Below are positions 10,513-21,985 of a stretch of 64,000 nt of DNA, one piece after another. A model generated the notes under the pieces. It saw nothing but the letters and a program-made list of their open reading frames with translations. It was not told the origin of the DNA and made no database searches. Source of the DNA: Gadus chalcogrammus. Taxonomy: Eukaryota > Chordata > Actinopteri > Gadiformes > Gadidae. How positions within the stretch are numbered: the stretch's first letter is position 1; the number at the start of each line of letters is the position of its first letter. The translations under genes were made by a program, and so were the position numbers. Location: contig NC_079431.1 of assembly GCF_026213295.1 (NCBI RefSeq), forward strand, positions 13,010,299 to 13,074,298, in the 5' to 3' direction.

Positions 10513-11588
10513 AATTTTATGAATTCATCCATTTCGTCAGCTTCGTCTCATCCATTTCTTCTGTATTAATTTAGTATTGACTACAGAGGCATAACTTGGT
10601 GGCATGTTTACCCTTGGTGCCTACAGTTATTATAAAATTAATTATAAAAATGTTCAGAGGAAGGCAACTTTAATTAAAAACTTAAGGACTTCCTACTATA
10701 ATGTGTTTCTTTGTTGCTTTTCTATCGTGTTGCTTACCTGACAACACCGATTTTTTTGCTTGTAATATATGTTAATATATATAATATAATAAGATACAAA
10801 AAGGAAGAGGAAAATAGCTTAAATAGCCTACTTGAAATGCGGAATATGACATTTTCAACTTTGGTATTAGTGTTTCCCTACTGAATTGAGTTTTTGCAGT
10901 ACCTTAAAGGACAAAGTAAATATATGTTCCTCCTTTAATCTAATGTACACATTTTACTATATATTCTGTCCGTGTTTGTTCTGCGACCAGGATATGTCGA
11001 TAAGTTACGCCATGGGTGCAAATTTGAATGACAGGCAGCGGGGGGATCAAAGGCCAGAGTTGGGCAGCCGTGACAATAAAATAAGACTACTGAATAAGCT
11101 TTTGCAAGAACCTGCATTATCCTACTAAAGCTAAAACTCCTATTTGGCAACAGATCACAACCTCAATAAATATTGCTTATATTTTGTGTTCATGGTATTC
11201 AGTTATAATTTTTTGTATTATGATTAATTATTATAAATTTTGTGTTCATCATGTTTTAATCACGTACTCGCTCGGTGAACCAAGAGCAACAGTCTTGTCC
11301 AGTAGCGATACTGGAAGGAAAATTGGATTTTGAGAATATGTTTTCGTATTGGAACAATCAAGGCAAGGAATGGCACTAGATTTGTTGGGAAGGTTAGAGA
11401 TCGGCTGAGGAAAAACTGATAATCCTCCATCTATAAAAAAATATACAGAGAATATAATAAAATGGTTGCCAATAGTTGGTCCTTTGCACCTGTTGCCCCT
11501 AAGCAGAACTAACAAGCAACTCTTAACACAAACTTGAAATCCATCTTTCTTTTGACTTTATTAAATCACATGTTAAAGATTGGGGAGG
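10513..11588. other. intergenic; start of duplicated flank
   Basis: Mostly AT-rich and gene-free. Around 11375-11430 a segment (TTTGTTGGGAAGGTTAGAG..CGGCTGAGGAA) recurs downstream of genes 3 and 4, near 14090 and 16915, so it belongs to the repeated unit of the array. Confidence 0.45.
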
Positions 11589-11770
11589 AGACCTCGATTT
11601 AGACCCAGGACTAGTTGGAGAATTCATGTCTCAACACTGGCCTGGGAATGCCTCAGGATCCCCCTGTCAGAGCTGGTCAATGTGGCCTGGTAAAGGGAAG
11701 TCTGGGGCCCCTTGCCAGAGCTGCTGCCCCGGCGACCCGACCCCGGATACATGGTTTTGAAGATGAGGAT
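11589..11770 (+). mobile_element. LINE 3'-end fragment
   Basis: The stretch with CTGGCCTGGGAATGCCTCAG, AGAGCTGGTCAATGTGGCC, GAAGTCTGGGGCCCC and CCGGCGACCCGACCCCGGAT follows the known order of a fish LINE 3' end that is abundant in teleost transcripts. It has no remaining open frame of note. The family is assigned from memory of the consensus. Confidence 0.5.
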
Positions 11771-11794
11771 GTTAAAGATTTCGCCATTTTCTGA

Positions 11795-12340
11795 AAAAGT
11801 AGTGAATTCTGCTTATCACTGGATAAGCCATTGATAGAGCATTATCTTATGTCAAAGATGTAGACATATAAAGTTGACTAAGGCTTTTAAATGTAACGAT
11901 TTCAGCCATAAATAATAGCAGCCATATATGGCATACAGTTACAACATGCACATAATCAATATCAATGAGGCAATCAATGTAATTTATTCACTCATTGTAT
12001 TGTACTAGAAAGTAAAATTGAGCTATTTCAGAACAATTTTAAACAGCAAACCGTTTTTCAGTTTTAAATTCTAATTAAATGTAGAATAATTTATAACATA
12101 AATACACACTACTTAGTATTCTGGTAAAAATATATATCATATTTTCAGGTTTCCCATGACAATTCAGTATTTTAGGAAACCTAACCTTGTTTGATAATTT
12201 AAAAAATATGAATCAAGAATCAAAACATCATTGATATATCACATGCTTATAAATAAACGTTATTATTTAATCTTATATTCAAACCCACATTAAGAGGCAG
12301 CAACGCTTTCAATGAACACGATTATAATAGGAGAGTTCGA
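11795..12340 (+). repeat. 5' flank of the duplicated unit (gene 3 copy)
   Basis: This sequence (GTAGTGAATTCTGCTTATCACT, AAGATGTAGACATATAAAG, CATACAGTTACAAC..GCACATAATCA) is a diverged copy of 14884-15400 upstream of gene 4. Parts also recur upstream of gene 5 near 17590 and 19740-19860. It marks the upstream part of the tandemly duplicated unit. Confidence 0.65.
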
Positions 12341-12386
12341 CCTTGTTAGAGCATGAGTAAGCCTCTGTATGGATTTCTATAGCATG

Positions 12387-12451
12387 TTGCTTGGTCAGTT
12401 GTTTGCAAAATAGGGGTGTCAGGCAGTGTTTGAGTCTGTTCTGGTATAAAA
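12387..12451 (+). promoter_or_regulatory. gamma-M gene 3 proximal promoter
   Basis: A MARE-like TTGCTTGGTCAG lies at 12387-12398 and TATAAAA at 12445-12451, 73-79 bp before the ATG. The SOX-like AACAATAG of genes 4-9 is here GCAAAATAG, so that site is probably lost. Large Maf proteins acting on crystallin promoters is established; binding here is inferred. Confidence 0.6.
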
Positions 12452-12523
12452 GTATGAGTCTGACACAGGTAGGGTATCAGTTCACCAACCGATCTCTGAC
12501 AGACCTGAGTAACCAAAGCAATC

Positions 12524-13380
12524 ATGATGGGCAAGGTAAAACATTTTTTAATGTAATGTATTTATATAAATATATAAGAGTTATACATTATATATTACAT
12601 TATTTAATATACATGGTTTAATGATAGTATATTAACTGATGGCTGATTTTCTTTCAAATAAATACTAATCAGTAATGGATAAAATAATCCAGTATTATCT
12701 ACAATGGTTGACCAATGTTTTGTTTCAGATCACTTTCTACGAGGAGAAGAACTTCCAGGGTCGCTCCTATGAGTGCATGAGCGACTGCTCCGACATGTCC
12801 TCCTACATGAGCAGGTGCCAGTCCTGCAGGGTGGAGAGCGGCTGCTTCATGCTCTATGAGAGGAACAACTACATGGGCCAGCAGTTCTTCATGAGAAGGG
12901 GAGAGTACAACGACATGCACCGCATGCAGAGCATGGGAATGATGTTTGACAACATCAGGTCCTGCAGAATGATCCCCTTTGTAAGAGAAGTAACCGATAG
13001 TTCAAACATTACTCACTCCCAGTTCAACTTCTACATTGGTGTTTAGTGTGTATGTTCATTTAGGTTATGAGTCTGCTCACATTTTTCTTTGAATATCTGC
13101 ATTACAGCACAGAGGCCAGTTCAGGATGAAGATCTACGAGAGGGAGAACTTCGGTGGTCAGTCCAATGAGCTGATGGACGACTGTGACAACATCCAGGAG
13201 CGTTACCGCATGTCCGACTGCCAGTCCTGCAACGTGATGGACGGACACTGGCTGATGTACGAGCAGCCCCAGTACAGAGGCAGGATGATGTACATGAGGC
13301 CCGGAGAGTACAGGAGCTTCAGGGAGATGATGAGCGGCCAGAGGTTCATGAGCATGAGGCGTATCACTGACATGTGTTAA
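12524..13380 (+). CDS. crygm: gamma-M crystallin 3 (three exons)
   Basis: Exon 1 is 12524-12535 (M M G K; two in-frame ATGs). Exon 2 is 12729-12980 (84 codons). Exon 3 is 13108-13380 (90 codons plus TAA), for 178 residues with introns of 193 and 127 bp. Exon 2 has the three-residue-longer loop [18 protein letters not shown] that defines the genes 3-9 type, and ends IPF. Exon 3 has [16 protein letters not shown] and [17 protein letters not shown]. Trp is nearly absent; the conserved one is in [16 protein letters not shown] is at 13417-13422. It is intact and expected to be lens-expressed. The first ATG is used for the start because it heads the conserved ATCATGATGGGCAAG; the second would remove one residue. 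Confidence 0.94.
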
Positions 13381-13434
13381 GCATCTTCTTTTGCCACCAT
13401 GTGTACAAAATATGACAATAAAAAAATATTGATT

Positions 13435-13869
13435 TCATAACTTTTGACTCATCCATCTCCGTTCCATTGTTGCATTGCCCAATATATAACTACGTTGAAT
13501 CTTTGTCTTGGATCTTGGTAAACTAAAACAACCTCCAACTGCATGCCTTGTTGAATAATTATGTGCCACTGAACTGAAAGACACATTTCTATAAATAATA
13601 GGAGGTGATTTCGTTATTATGACATTCTTAATAAAAACCATCAATAATGACAGAAATCTAGTTTTTACATCTAACCAACCTAATGATTTGTGAATTTTAA
13701 TAACATTAGTTCTCCATCCACAAGAAAGAGCAACTCTTGCTGCTTTATTCTGGACCAACTGCAATTTCCTTATATTACTCCATGAAGTAGTGGACCAGAC
13801 TATAGAGAAATAGTCTATATTAGACAAAACCAAAGCTTGCATCACTTGCCTAAGTGTATGTGTGTGCAT
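13435..13869 (-). mobile_element. LINE reverse-transcriptase C-terminal fragment
   Basis: A 144-codon minus-strand frame carries VMQALVLSNIDYFSIVWS, KLQLVQNKAARVAL and NYSTRHAVGGCFSLP, which is the C-terminal part of a fish LINE ORF2 (the region after the YADD domain, before the 3' UTR). The frame is open but lacks the catalytic domain, so it is a truncated insertion just beyond the poly(A) site of gamma-M gene 3. In orientation and type it resembles neither of the plus-strand fragments at 57705 and 63530, which come from an earlier part of such a protein. Confidence 0.75.
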
Positions 13870-14059
13870 GTGTCTGTGTCTGTGTGTTTATGTCCGTTAA
13901 AATGATATTAAAAAAATTAATACCGATTTACACAACATTTGGTGTGATGGTGGTCATGGGCTGATGAAGTGCAGATTATATCTTCACGCCAATTAGAAAT
14001 CATGGGTTTGGCAGTGGGTGTGCCATTTGTGTGTAGTTATATGTCCCTTTGTGAACTAA

Positions 14060-14680
14060 ATATCTGTAAAGGTTGTTCATGGATTTGGTGGGGTTGGTGT
14101 ACCCTTACCAGGCTGAGGAATAACTGATTCACTATTGACACAAATTGGCAAAAAGTGAGTGTGGCACATTACAAAAATGCACATTACTTCTGAACGGATT
14201 GACGTAACACCATAACATTTCATGGCAAGCTTGCTAAAAGGTTGGAGTTCAGGTGAGTCATTTTTCATACCACTTGGCTAGACTTAGCCAATCGCAAAAT
14301 TGCACATCACTAATGAACAGACCAAACACTTCCAAATTTGGTGCGAAGGCTGGTAAAGGCCGGGAAAGAGTTGTCTGACTCCTTCACCAAGTGTCTGAAA
14401 GGGGTGTGGTGGGCATTGCTTAGCACAAAACAGCAGGGTACTGCTAAATATATTTAAGTGTTGCCTCAGAATTTGTTAGTAGGGTTGGTCCCACTCATTA
14501 GGGGTTGACCTCCCCAGATCACACTGTTGAAATGTCTCAAAGGATGCCTTGGTGCTGTCGTCCGGGGGCGGAGGTTTGTGCTCTACGGACCACATTTTCT
14601 TGTTCACGAAACATTCTCGAAATTGTACATATTTACATTATATTTTGCTTCTCATTTATTATTTATACATTTGATAATTA
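14060..14680 (+). repeat. 3' flank segment of the duplicated unit (gene 3 copy)
   Basis: Features such as GGCTGAGGAATAACTGATTC, CACCATAACATTTCATGGCA and TTATTATTTATACATTTGAT recur in order at 16910-17460 downstream of gene 4 with moderate divergence. No coding capacity is seen. The segment is a marker of the duplication that produced genes 3 and 4. Confidence 0.6.
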
Positions 14681-14883
14681 ATTATTTATTGAACATTGAA
14701 CTATAGAATAACTGCTGTACAAACCTATCTATAAAGAGTACAACAGTGGATTTGATCATATTGCTTTCAAAAGTTGTTTGTAAGCCCATAATGGCCCTAA
14801 ACATAACTATCAAATAACTGTAGCCCAAACCAAAATTCCATCGTTCTTTCAAATTTATATGTTCAATATTTAGCAATTGTGCT

Positions 14884-15400
14884 GAATTGTAGCGAATTCA
14901 GTTTATCACTCGATAAGTGAATTTAATTTAGGATCAATTTGGATTGAAGATGTAGACCTTGAAGGTTGATTATATAGGCTTTTTCACGATTTAAGCCATA
15001 ATTGACAGCAGCAATATTTGACATACAGGTGAATCTGCACATAATCACTATCAGTAACGTAAAACGTTTGCATATTTTATAACATTGCATGTAATACAAT
15101 TTTTGTTCCAAAAGTTACATTGCATGTAATAAAATTGGGAGTTAACAACATTAGCTTTTTCAGATAGTAATGAATAATTTAACAGCGAAAATTGCTCGAG
15201 AATTCCAGTCTAATACCAATTTGTTCTATTTCCGCCATTTGTTGAATTTTTTTGAATAAAAACATGAATAAATAATCAAACATTACCAGAAAAACATAAT
15301 AATCCAACCTAATATTAGAACCATCTTAAAGAGGCTGTGTCGCTTTAAGTTAACGTTACATCCAAAAGTTAAATGAGGAAGGTTCGAGCATGTTAGAGCA
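14884..15400 (+). repeat. 5' flank of the duplicated unit (gene 4 copy)
   Basis: Diverged direct repeat of 11795-12340. Shared words include GAATTCAGTTTATCACT, AAGATGTAGACCTTGAAG and CACATAATCACTATCAGTAA. No gene inside. Confidence 0.65.
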
Positions 15401-15434
15401 TGAGTAAGCCTCTGTATGGATTTCTATAGCATGT

Positions 15435-15498
15435 TGCTGGGTCAGTTGTTTGAACAATAGGGGTGTCAGGCAGTGTTTGAGTCTGTTGTGGTATAAAA
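15435..15498 (+). promoter_or_regulatory. gamma-M gene 4 proximal promoter
   Basis: TGCTGGGTCAG (MARE-like) at 15435-15445, AACAATAG (SOX-type) at 15453-15460 and TATAAAA at 15492-15498, 76-82 bp before the ATG. The order Maf-like, SOX-like, TATA is kept in genes 4-9. Confidence 0.65.
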
Positions 15499-15573
15499 GT
15501 ATGGGCCTGACAGAGGTAGGGTATCAGTTCACCAGCCGATCTCTGACACACCTGAGAAACCAACACCGCCATC

Positions 15574-16428
15574 ATGATGGGCAAGGTAAAAAATATTTAT
15601 GTAAAATATTTAAATTAAAATATATATAACAATAAGAAATTATATCTAAAATAATTACATTTTATCTGATTATATTATAATAATTTAAATGAGCTATTTT
15701 TAATATATATAACAATCATTAATGTTACAGGGTTCTATTATTATCTTCAATGGTTGATTTTTTTTTGTTTCAGATCACTTTCTACGAGGAGAAGAACTTC
15801 CAGGGTCGCTCCTATGAGTGCATGAGCGACTGCTCCGATATGTCCTCCTACATGAGCAGGTGCCAGTCCTGCAGGGTGGAGAGCGGCTGCTTCATGCTCT
15901 ATGAGAGGAACAACTACATGGGCCAGCAGTTCTTCATGAGGAGGGGAGAGTACAACGACATGCACCGCATGCAGAGCATGGGAATGATGTTTGACAACAT
16001 CAGGTCCTGCAGAATGATCCCCTTTGTAAGAGAAGTAACAAATAGTTCAAACATTACTCTCTCCCAGTTCAACTTCTACATTGGTGTTTAGTGTGTATAT
16101 TTATTGAGGTTATGAGTCTGCTCACATTTTTCTTTGAATATCTGCATTACAGCACAGAGGCCAGTTCAGGATGAAGATCTACGAGAGGGAGGACTTCGGT
16201 GGTCAGTCCAACGAGATGATGGACGACTGTGACAACATCCAGGAGCGTTACCGCATGTCCGACTGCCAGTCCTGCAACGTGATGGACGGCCACTGGCTGA
16301 TGTACGAGCAGCCCCATTACAAGGGCAGGATGATGTACATGAGGCCCGGAGAGTACAGGAGCTTCAGGGATATGGGCATGAGCGGCCAGAGGTTCATGAG
16401 CATGAGGCGTATCACTGACATGTGTTAA
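15574..16428 (+). CDS. crygm: gamma-M crystallin 4 (three exons)
   Basis: Exon 1 is 15574-15585 (M M G K). Exon 2 is 15774-16025 (84 codons). Exon 3 is 16153-16428 (91 codons plus TAA), for 179 residues with introns of 188 and 127 bp. Exon 2 is nearly identical to gene 3; intron 1 is much more diverged. Exon 3 has YEREDFGGQ (Asp where the others have Asn), [10 protein letters not shown] and an extra Gly/Met in [15 protein letters not shown] is at 16457-16462. All splice edges match the paralogues and the frame is intact. A lens structural role is inferred from the family. Confidence 0.94.
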
Positions 16429-16899
16429 GCTTCTTCTTGTGCCACCATGTGTATAAAATAAAAATGCTATGATTTCATATATTTGCACTTTGACTCATCC
16501 ATTTCTTCTATAATAAGATGATAAAGTATTTACTACAAACGCATGACAAAAATCTGCTTACATCAATATCCTAGTTTTCTACGTTTCCAGTCTTTGTTTA
16601 TTTTTTTGTGTATCTTACCTCGTAATCATCAATGACATGATTTTTTAAAAATGATTTATGTTTATGACACGCTAAGTTTAGAATAATTTGAGCAATTACA
16701 TGTACAGCAGCGTGGGGTTTGCTTGTGTCTATGAGCAGGATATCTCTAAAAGCGCATCACATATATAACCAAATTGGTTAGAATGGATATTTCTTTGCCA
16801 AGGAAAATCTTATTGGCTCTTTATGACAATTGGCTAAATAGAGGGCAAGTCAGCTGGTGTTTCACTTGAGTATGTGTTCTGCCTGGGAACAAGCAATGC

Positions 16900-17460
16900 A
16901 CAGATTTGCAACATATTTGATGGGAAGGTTAATCATTGGCTGAGGAATTATTGATTCACATGTCATGCTTATTGGCACAATGTGAATGTGGCAAAGAACT
17001 AATCTTCTGTATAGATTGACATATCACCATAACATTTGAAAGGAAGGACGTCTAACGGCTGGGGGACAGGTGATTTTTTTATTCAAACCACTTAGTTTGG
17101 TGAGGAAGTGGGCATGTCCTTATAACAAAATTGCACATAACTTATGAATAGATAAAACACCACCAGATTTTCTTATCACATAACAGCAGGTTAACTCATA
17201 AACTTATTGGTAGTGCCACCAAATTTGATCCGGAGGTTGGTCCCAACCATCGATGCTCAACCTCCTCAGGTCACACCCACTAATCGTTTTGAAACATCTC
17301 CCAAAGATTGCTTAGCGCGGCTGGCCTTGGCAGAGTCTTTAGCACAACTGAACACAATTTGTTGTTCTGGATGCAATCTTGAAAAATGACATTTTCCACT
17401 TTATTTGTCTCATCAATTTATTATTCATACATTTGATATTTAATTATTTACTTATTGATA
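16900..17460 (+). repeat. 3' flank segment of the duplicated unit (gene 4 copy)
   Basis: Direct diverged repeat of 14060-14680 (TTGGCTGAGGAATTATTGATTC, ATATCACCATAACATTTGAA, TTTATTATTCATACATTTGAT). No gene seen. The upstream interval 16470-16900 has no recognised feature. Confidence 0.6.
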
Positions 17461-18149
17461 TGGTGTGGACATTTCGAAGAACTGCTTTTAAATAATTTAT
17501 CTTTAAAAAAATATTCAGAAGATACAGTGAAATAGTTATTCCTGCTTATCTTTACTAACTCACACGTTGAAGATTACAATTTTTAGCTAAATTGTAGAAA
17601 ATTCACTGGATATGTGACTTTAACATAATATTAACTTAAATTCTGTCAGGAATCACTTTCATAGACATAACCACTTATGCATGAAATGGTAACACAATTT
17701 AGTTTGCCGGTATGGTTCCACTATTTTCTGTTGCTCCCTGCTGTAGAATTTAAAGAATGACATACAGATGTCAGATACAGAATACCATGAGCATACCAAC
17801 ATTTGAAAACAGGGAGAATACAAGCCCCCATGGGGAACATACAGAGCAGAACCAAAGCAGGTGGAGGCTGTGGGTGAAATTCGGCGTGTGTGTTTGAGAT
17901 GGAAGGTCTTAAATTGACTGCCTAACAGTGTTTGATTGGTTAGCAGTTCAGCTGATAGGGGGGGGTTGGTTTGGTTTTTCTTTGGGCCATGACTAGAGTG
18001 TCCTGCCAGAACTAGCTACCTTCATTTGCATCCCTAGAAAGTTGAATATAGGCTCTTAAACGCAGCTTATCACACAGTCCTTGGCGCGGATCTGGGGCTA
18101 TCTGATCACAATCTGGGGCTGTGACTTCATATATGCTTCTCTCAGGAGA

Positions 18150-19690
18150 GCTGTTCCAACACACACCATGATAAGTAATAACATTGACAAACTCTGTCTC
18201 ACAGCAAGACTCAGACGTCTTCATTTAGAGAAGGAGAGGGCTTTCAAGAGTGGAGAAAGGGATTTGTATAGACTGGCTAAGTACACTTATGGAAGGACGA
18301 TTAAGGAGGCCAAACGACAGGACAAACAATCTAGAACAATTCACAGCCAGTGACTCCTCCTCAATCATTTACTTTGCATAAAGCTGAGAATCACAGGCCT
18401 TAAAGTGTATTTCCGGTGAAAATTTAACCCAGGGTCTTTTTCGGCATGAAGACCCATAAAGTAAGCCCTCCAGACTCTTCTTTTTCATTGATATCAAGTC
18501 TGGAACTTGCCCTCAAATGCCCGGAGCGATGTACCAGCCCAATTGGCTTCCATGTTATTGGCTAGGGGCAGTGTGAACTCTTCCAAATAAAAAAAATGTA
18601 ACCCCTGATACTGCGAAAAAGAAAAAGTAAAACAGCCCAGCGCGAAGAGGGGAGATTGTTATGTAAAAAAATTGGCGCCTCTATTATCTTATTTATGGTA
18701 ACGGTAGACGAAGCATTCAAAATGGGACTCTTCCTCCAGCACCTCGTCTCCTCCGGCACCTGGATCCTATTTGTGGACTTCTGCTCCTCAATCAAAGCCA
18801 TCGCCTTAATTCTTCTCCACAACAAGCTATCCCAGCAAAGCTTGTCAAAGTTCAACCCCAGGCGGATCACTGACTACCTGCCAGACAGGAAGAACGTGCG
18901 GCTGAGAAAGCTGCTCTCAAAGCCATCAGCACTGCAGCACCACATGGCTGTGTGCTTTCTCCTTCACTCTTCTCCCTCCATCCCAATGGCTGCACCTCTA
19001 GCCATCCTTCAAAGCCATCATTGAGTCTTTCCTCAGCTCATCTTTCACCGTCTGGTTTGCTGCCTCCTCAGCCAAGGAAATTCTGACTGCAGTGGATTAT
19101 TTGGTCAGCCGGGAAGGTCATTGGCTTCACCCTGCCGTCTCTCCTGGACCTGTACCAATCCGGGCCAGGAAGAGTAGGAAAGGTCATTGCTAATCCTTGT
19201 CATCCCGGTCACCACCTCTTCCATAGACTTCCATCGAGCAAAAGGTTCTCTCAAGACCAAAACCTAGTGGCACCTGAACACCTGTTTCCTTACCTTTGCA
19301 GTGGGTCTCATAAAAAGCACTCCCGCCTCCCACTGACTGGGACTTCGACTCTTACCTCTCTTGTAAAATAAACACGTGAAAAACAAATGTATATAAATCC
19401 ACACATTTAAATCTGTATCATTGATACTTTTTTTAATCAAAATCGACATGTCTTGTACCCATTTCCTTTATTGTTTCTTAGTCTTCCAGAGCCTACTATA
19501 ATGTAAAGTACTGAAATAAGTAGTGTGTAAATTTGTGTGTATAGTTGTTACTTGTTTTAATTCTAGTTTTGATTCTGGTTTGTATTTTTGCTAATGTCAT
19601 TAAGCTTTACGCACTTTATGCACCAGCAACCGAGTCGCTTTCCTTGTACGTGTTATTATAATTGGCAATAAAATAATTCTGATTCTTAAA
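18150..19690 (+). mobile_element. degenerate LINE with 3' UTR
   Basis: A linker fragment near 18200-18330 (RLRRLHLEKERAFKSGERDLYRLAKYT region) is followed, after about 300 bp of unplaced sequence, by reverse-transcriptase remnants (WILFVDFCSSIKAIALILLH, near 18760-18830; ITDYLPDRKNVRLRKL, near 18865). Later come C-terminal pieces related to VIGFTLPSLLDL and SIDFHRAKG near 19100-19240. The 3' end carries the fish-LINE tail GGCAATAAAATAATTCTGATTC at about 19660-19686. Many frame changes; inactive. It interrupts the upstream flank of gamma-M gene 5, whose older sequence resumes at about 19730. Confidence 0.7.
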
Positions 19691-20120
19691 TGTTAAAATC
19701 CAGTCATGATTCCTAACAGCAATGTTTGAATTAGAGATAAGACAGAACATAATTACTTTGATCGATAAAAAAATAAGGTATTTTACTAAACTGTGTACTG
19801 TAAAGTTAACAACATGAGCTTTTCAGAAAAGCAATAACTTCTTAAATAACAGGCATTATTTAAGATTTTCAGGCAAATACCCTTGCTGGCAACCATATGC
19901 TCTACCATGGCCATTTAATAAAGCATTAAACAAAAGATTACAAGAAAATTATTTAAATATATATCGCAGGCTTACCCGATTTTTTTTAAAATCGAATCTA
20001 ATAATAAAAACCCTCTTTAAGGAGAGTTTCTTTCAGTTATCTCCCTAACCCAGTTTTCAATAAGGAGAGTTCGACCCTGGTAGAGCATGAGTAAGCCTCT
20101 TTATGGAATTCTATAGCATG

Positions 20121-20179
20121 TTGCTGGGTCAGTTGTTTGAACAATGGGGGCGTCATGCAGTGTTGGAGTCTGTATAAAA
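20121..20179 (+). promoter_or_regulatory. gamma-M gene 5 proximal promoter
   Basis: TGCTGGGTCAG at 20122-20132, AACAATGG at 20139-20146 and TATAAAA at 20173-20179, the same order as gene 4. The promoter shows no damage although the coding exons do. Confidence 0.6.
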
Positions 20180-20254
20180 GTATGGGCCTGACACAGGTAG
20201 GGTATCAGTTGACAAACCGATCTCCGACCGTCCTAAGAAACCAAAACAGCCATC

Positions 20255-21117
20255 ATGATGGGCAAGGTATAAAATATAAATATTAAGTACTTATGACAAA
20301 CATTATATGACATAAATTAATAATTAATTAATTCATGATATCTGATAAGATAACAATATATTTAATTAAAAATAACAAATATATATTTTTTTAATAATCA
20401 ATTAATCATTAATGGCACAAGATTTACAGTATATCTGCTATGGTTGACAAATGTTTTGTTTCAGATCACTTTCTACGAGGAGAAGAACTTCCAGGGTCGC
20501 TCCCATGAGTGCATGAGCGACTGCTCCGACATGTCCTCCTACATGAGCAGGTGCCAGTTCCTGCAGGGTGGCGAGCGGCTGCTTCATGGTCTATGAGAGG
20601 AACAACTACCATGGGCCAGCAGTTCTTTATGAGGAGGGGAGAGTACCAACGACATGCACCGCATGCAGAGCATGGGAATGATGTTTGACAACATCAGGTC
20701 CTGCAGAATGATCCCCTATGTAAGAGAACTCACCAAAAGTTCCACTCTTACTCTCACATAGTGCCACTTTTATATTGGTGTTTAGTGTATATGGTTATAG
20801 GAGTGTGCTGACATTTTCTCTGAATCTCTGCATTACAGCACAGAGGCCAGTTCAGGATGAAGATCTACGAGAGGGAGAACTTCGGTGGTCAGTCCAACGA
20901 GATGATGGACGACTGTGACAACATCCAGGATCGTTACCGCATGTCCGACCTGCCAGTCCTGCAACGTGATGGAAGGACACTGGCTGATGTACGAGCCAGC
21001 CCCACTACAAGGGCAGGATGATGTACATGAGGCCCGGGCGAGTACAGGAGCTTCAGGGATATGGGCATGAGCGGCCAGAGGTTCATGAGCATGAGGCGTA
21101 TCACTGACATGTGTTAG
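20255..21117 (+). pseudogene. crygm: gamma-M crystallin 5, frame-broken in both large exons
   Basis: Exon 1 is 20255-20266 (M M G K), exon 2 20465-20719 and exon 3 20839-21117 with TAG. Start, all GT/AG edges, stop and AATAAA (21128-21133) are intact. Compared with genes 3 and 4, exon 2 has single-base insertions near 20558, 20610 and 20647. Exon 3 has them near 20950, 20997 and 21038. The first gives an in-frame TGA at 20594-20596. Each exon gains exactly three bases, so the original frame returns before the exon end. Indels are about as frequent as substitutions, which is unusual for an old pseudogene and typical of long-read consensus errors in near-identical paralogues. It is therefore either a young pseudogene or a real gene with assembly errors. 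I describe the breaks only. Confidence 0.85.
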
Positions 21118-21133
21118 TTTAATCATCAATAAA

Positions 21134-21985
21134 ATTTGAACTGACATATATTTGCTTGATATCTTCTTGGTCCTTTCAACTTGATAGCACCTGATTATTC
21201 TGGAGATAGCCATTTAGATTAAAAACATATATGAAAGCAATGTTGGAGGGAAAGTTTTATCTAAAAGGATACAGGGTACAAAAGTACATACAATCCAATG
21301 TGTATTTTAATGTATTAACATTGTCTGTGGAAATTAAAATGGTGGAAAGTTATTACGTATCAATACCTGGAAGGTCACAAAGATGTCAATATTGAGGTCC
21401 ACATAAAACTCAAAGAAAACATTAGCATTGAAAAATAAAAAAACACAATTCACATATTTAATACATATTTATGTCACCGGATTTAACAAATCATTGACAC
21501 CTATACAAGAATCAAACCAGTGACTTATTCTGGAATGTAAAATTGTATAATAACTGGGAAAAATTTATCAAACAACAAACCATCTATGATAAATTAAGCA
21601 ACCAACCTGATGTGCCTTTCAACTGATTTTCCTAATAAACACCACCATCTTAACCCTGTTCGGCTGCAGGATTCATTCCTCTAATTAAACTACCATCGTC
21701 CAAAAAGACAGCATATGATCCAGTTTGTTAAATCCTTGGACTCTGACACAACATCTGGACATGATGTTGGTTGGATTGTGGCCAAGAGTTCTTACATTTA
21801 ACCATAATGAATAACCTGTTCTTTCCTAGACTGAGAGAGGCTCATTAAATGTGGTGTTACCCCGATCTATCGCAACGCAATTTCTGTTCTCCTTCATATG
21901 AGCTGTGTTCGCCAGTTAACAATCCACGGAGCGAGAAGAATTACATTAAAGGAACAACAACAAGGACTGGTCAAATAAATGTAAA
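21134..21985. other. 3' flank of gamma-M gene 5, no gene
   Basis: The part 21225-21300 (GCAATGTTGGAGGGAAAGTT, AGGATACAGGGTACAAAAGTA) is shared with the flanks of genes 6, 8 and 9, and 21530-21560 with 59690. The rest, 21600-21985, has no recognised feature. Confidence 0.5.
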
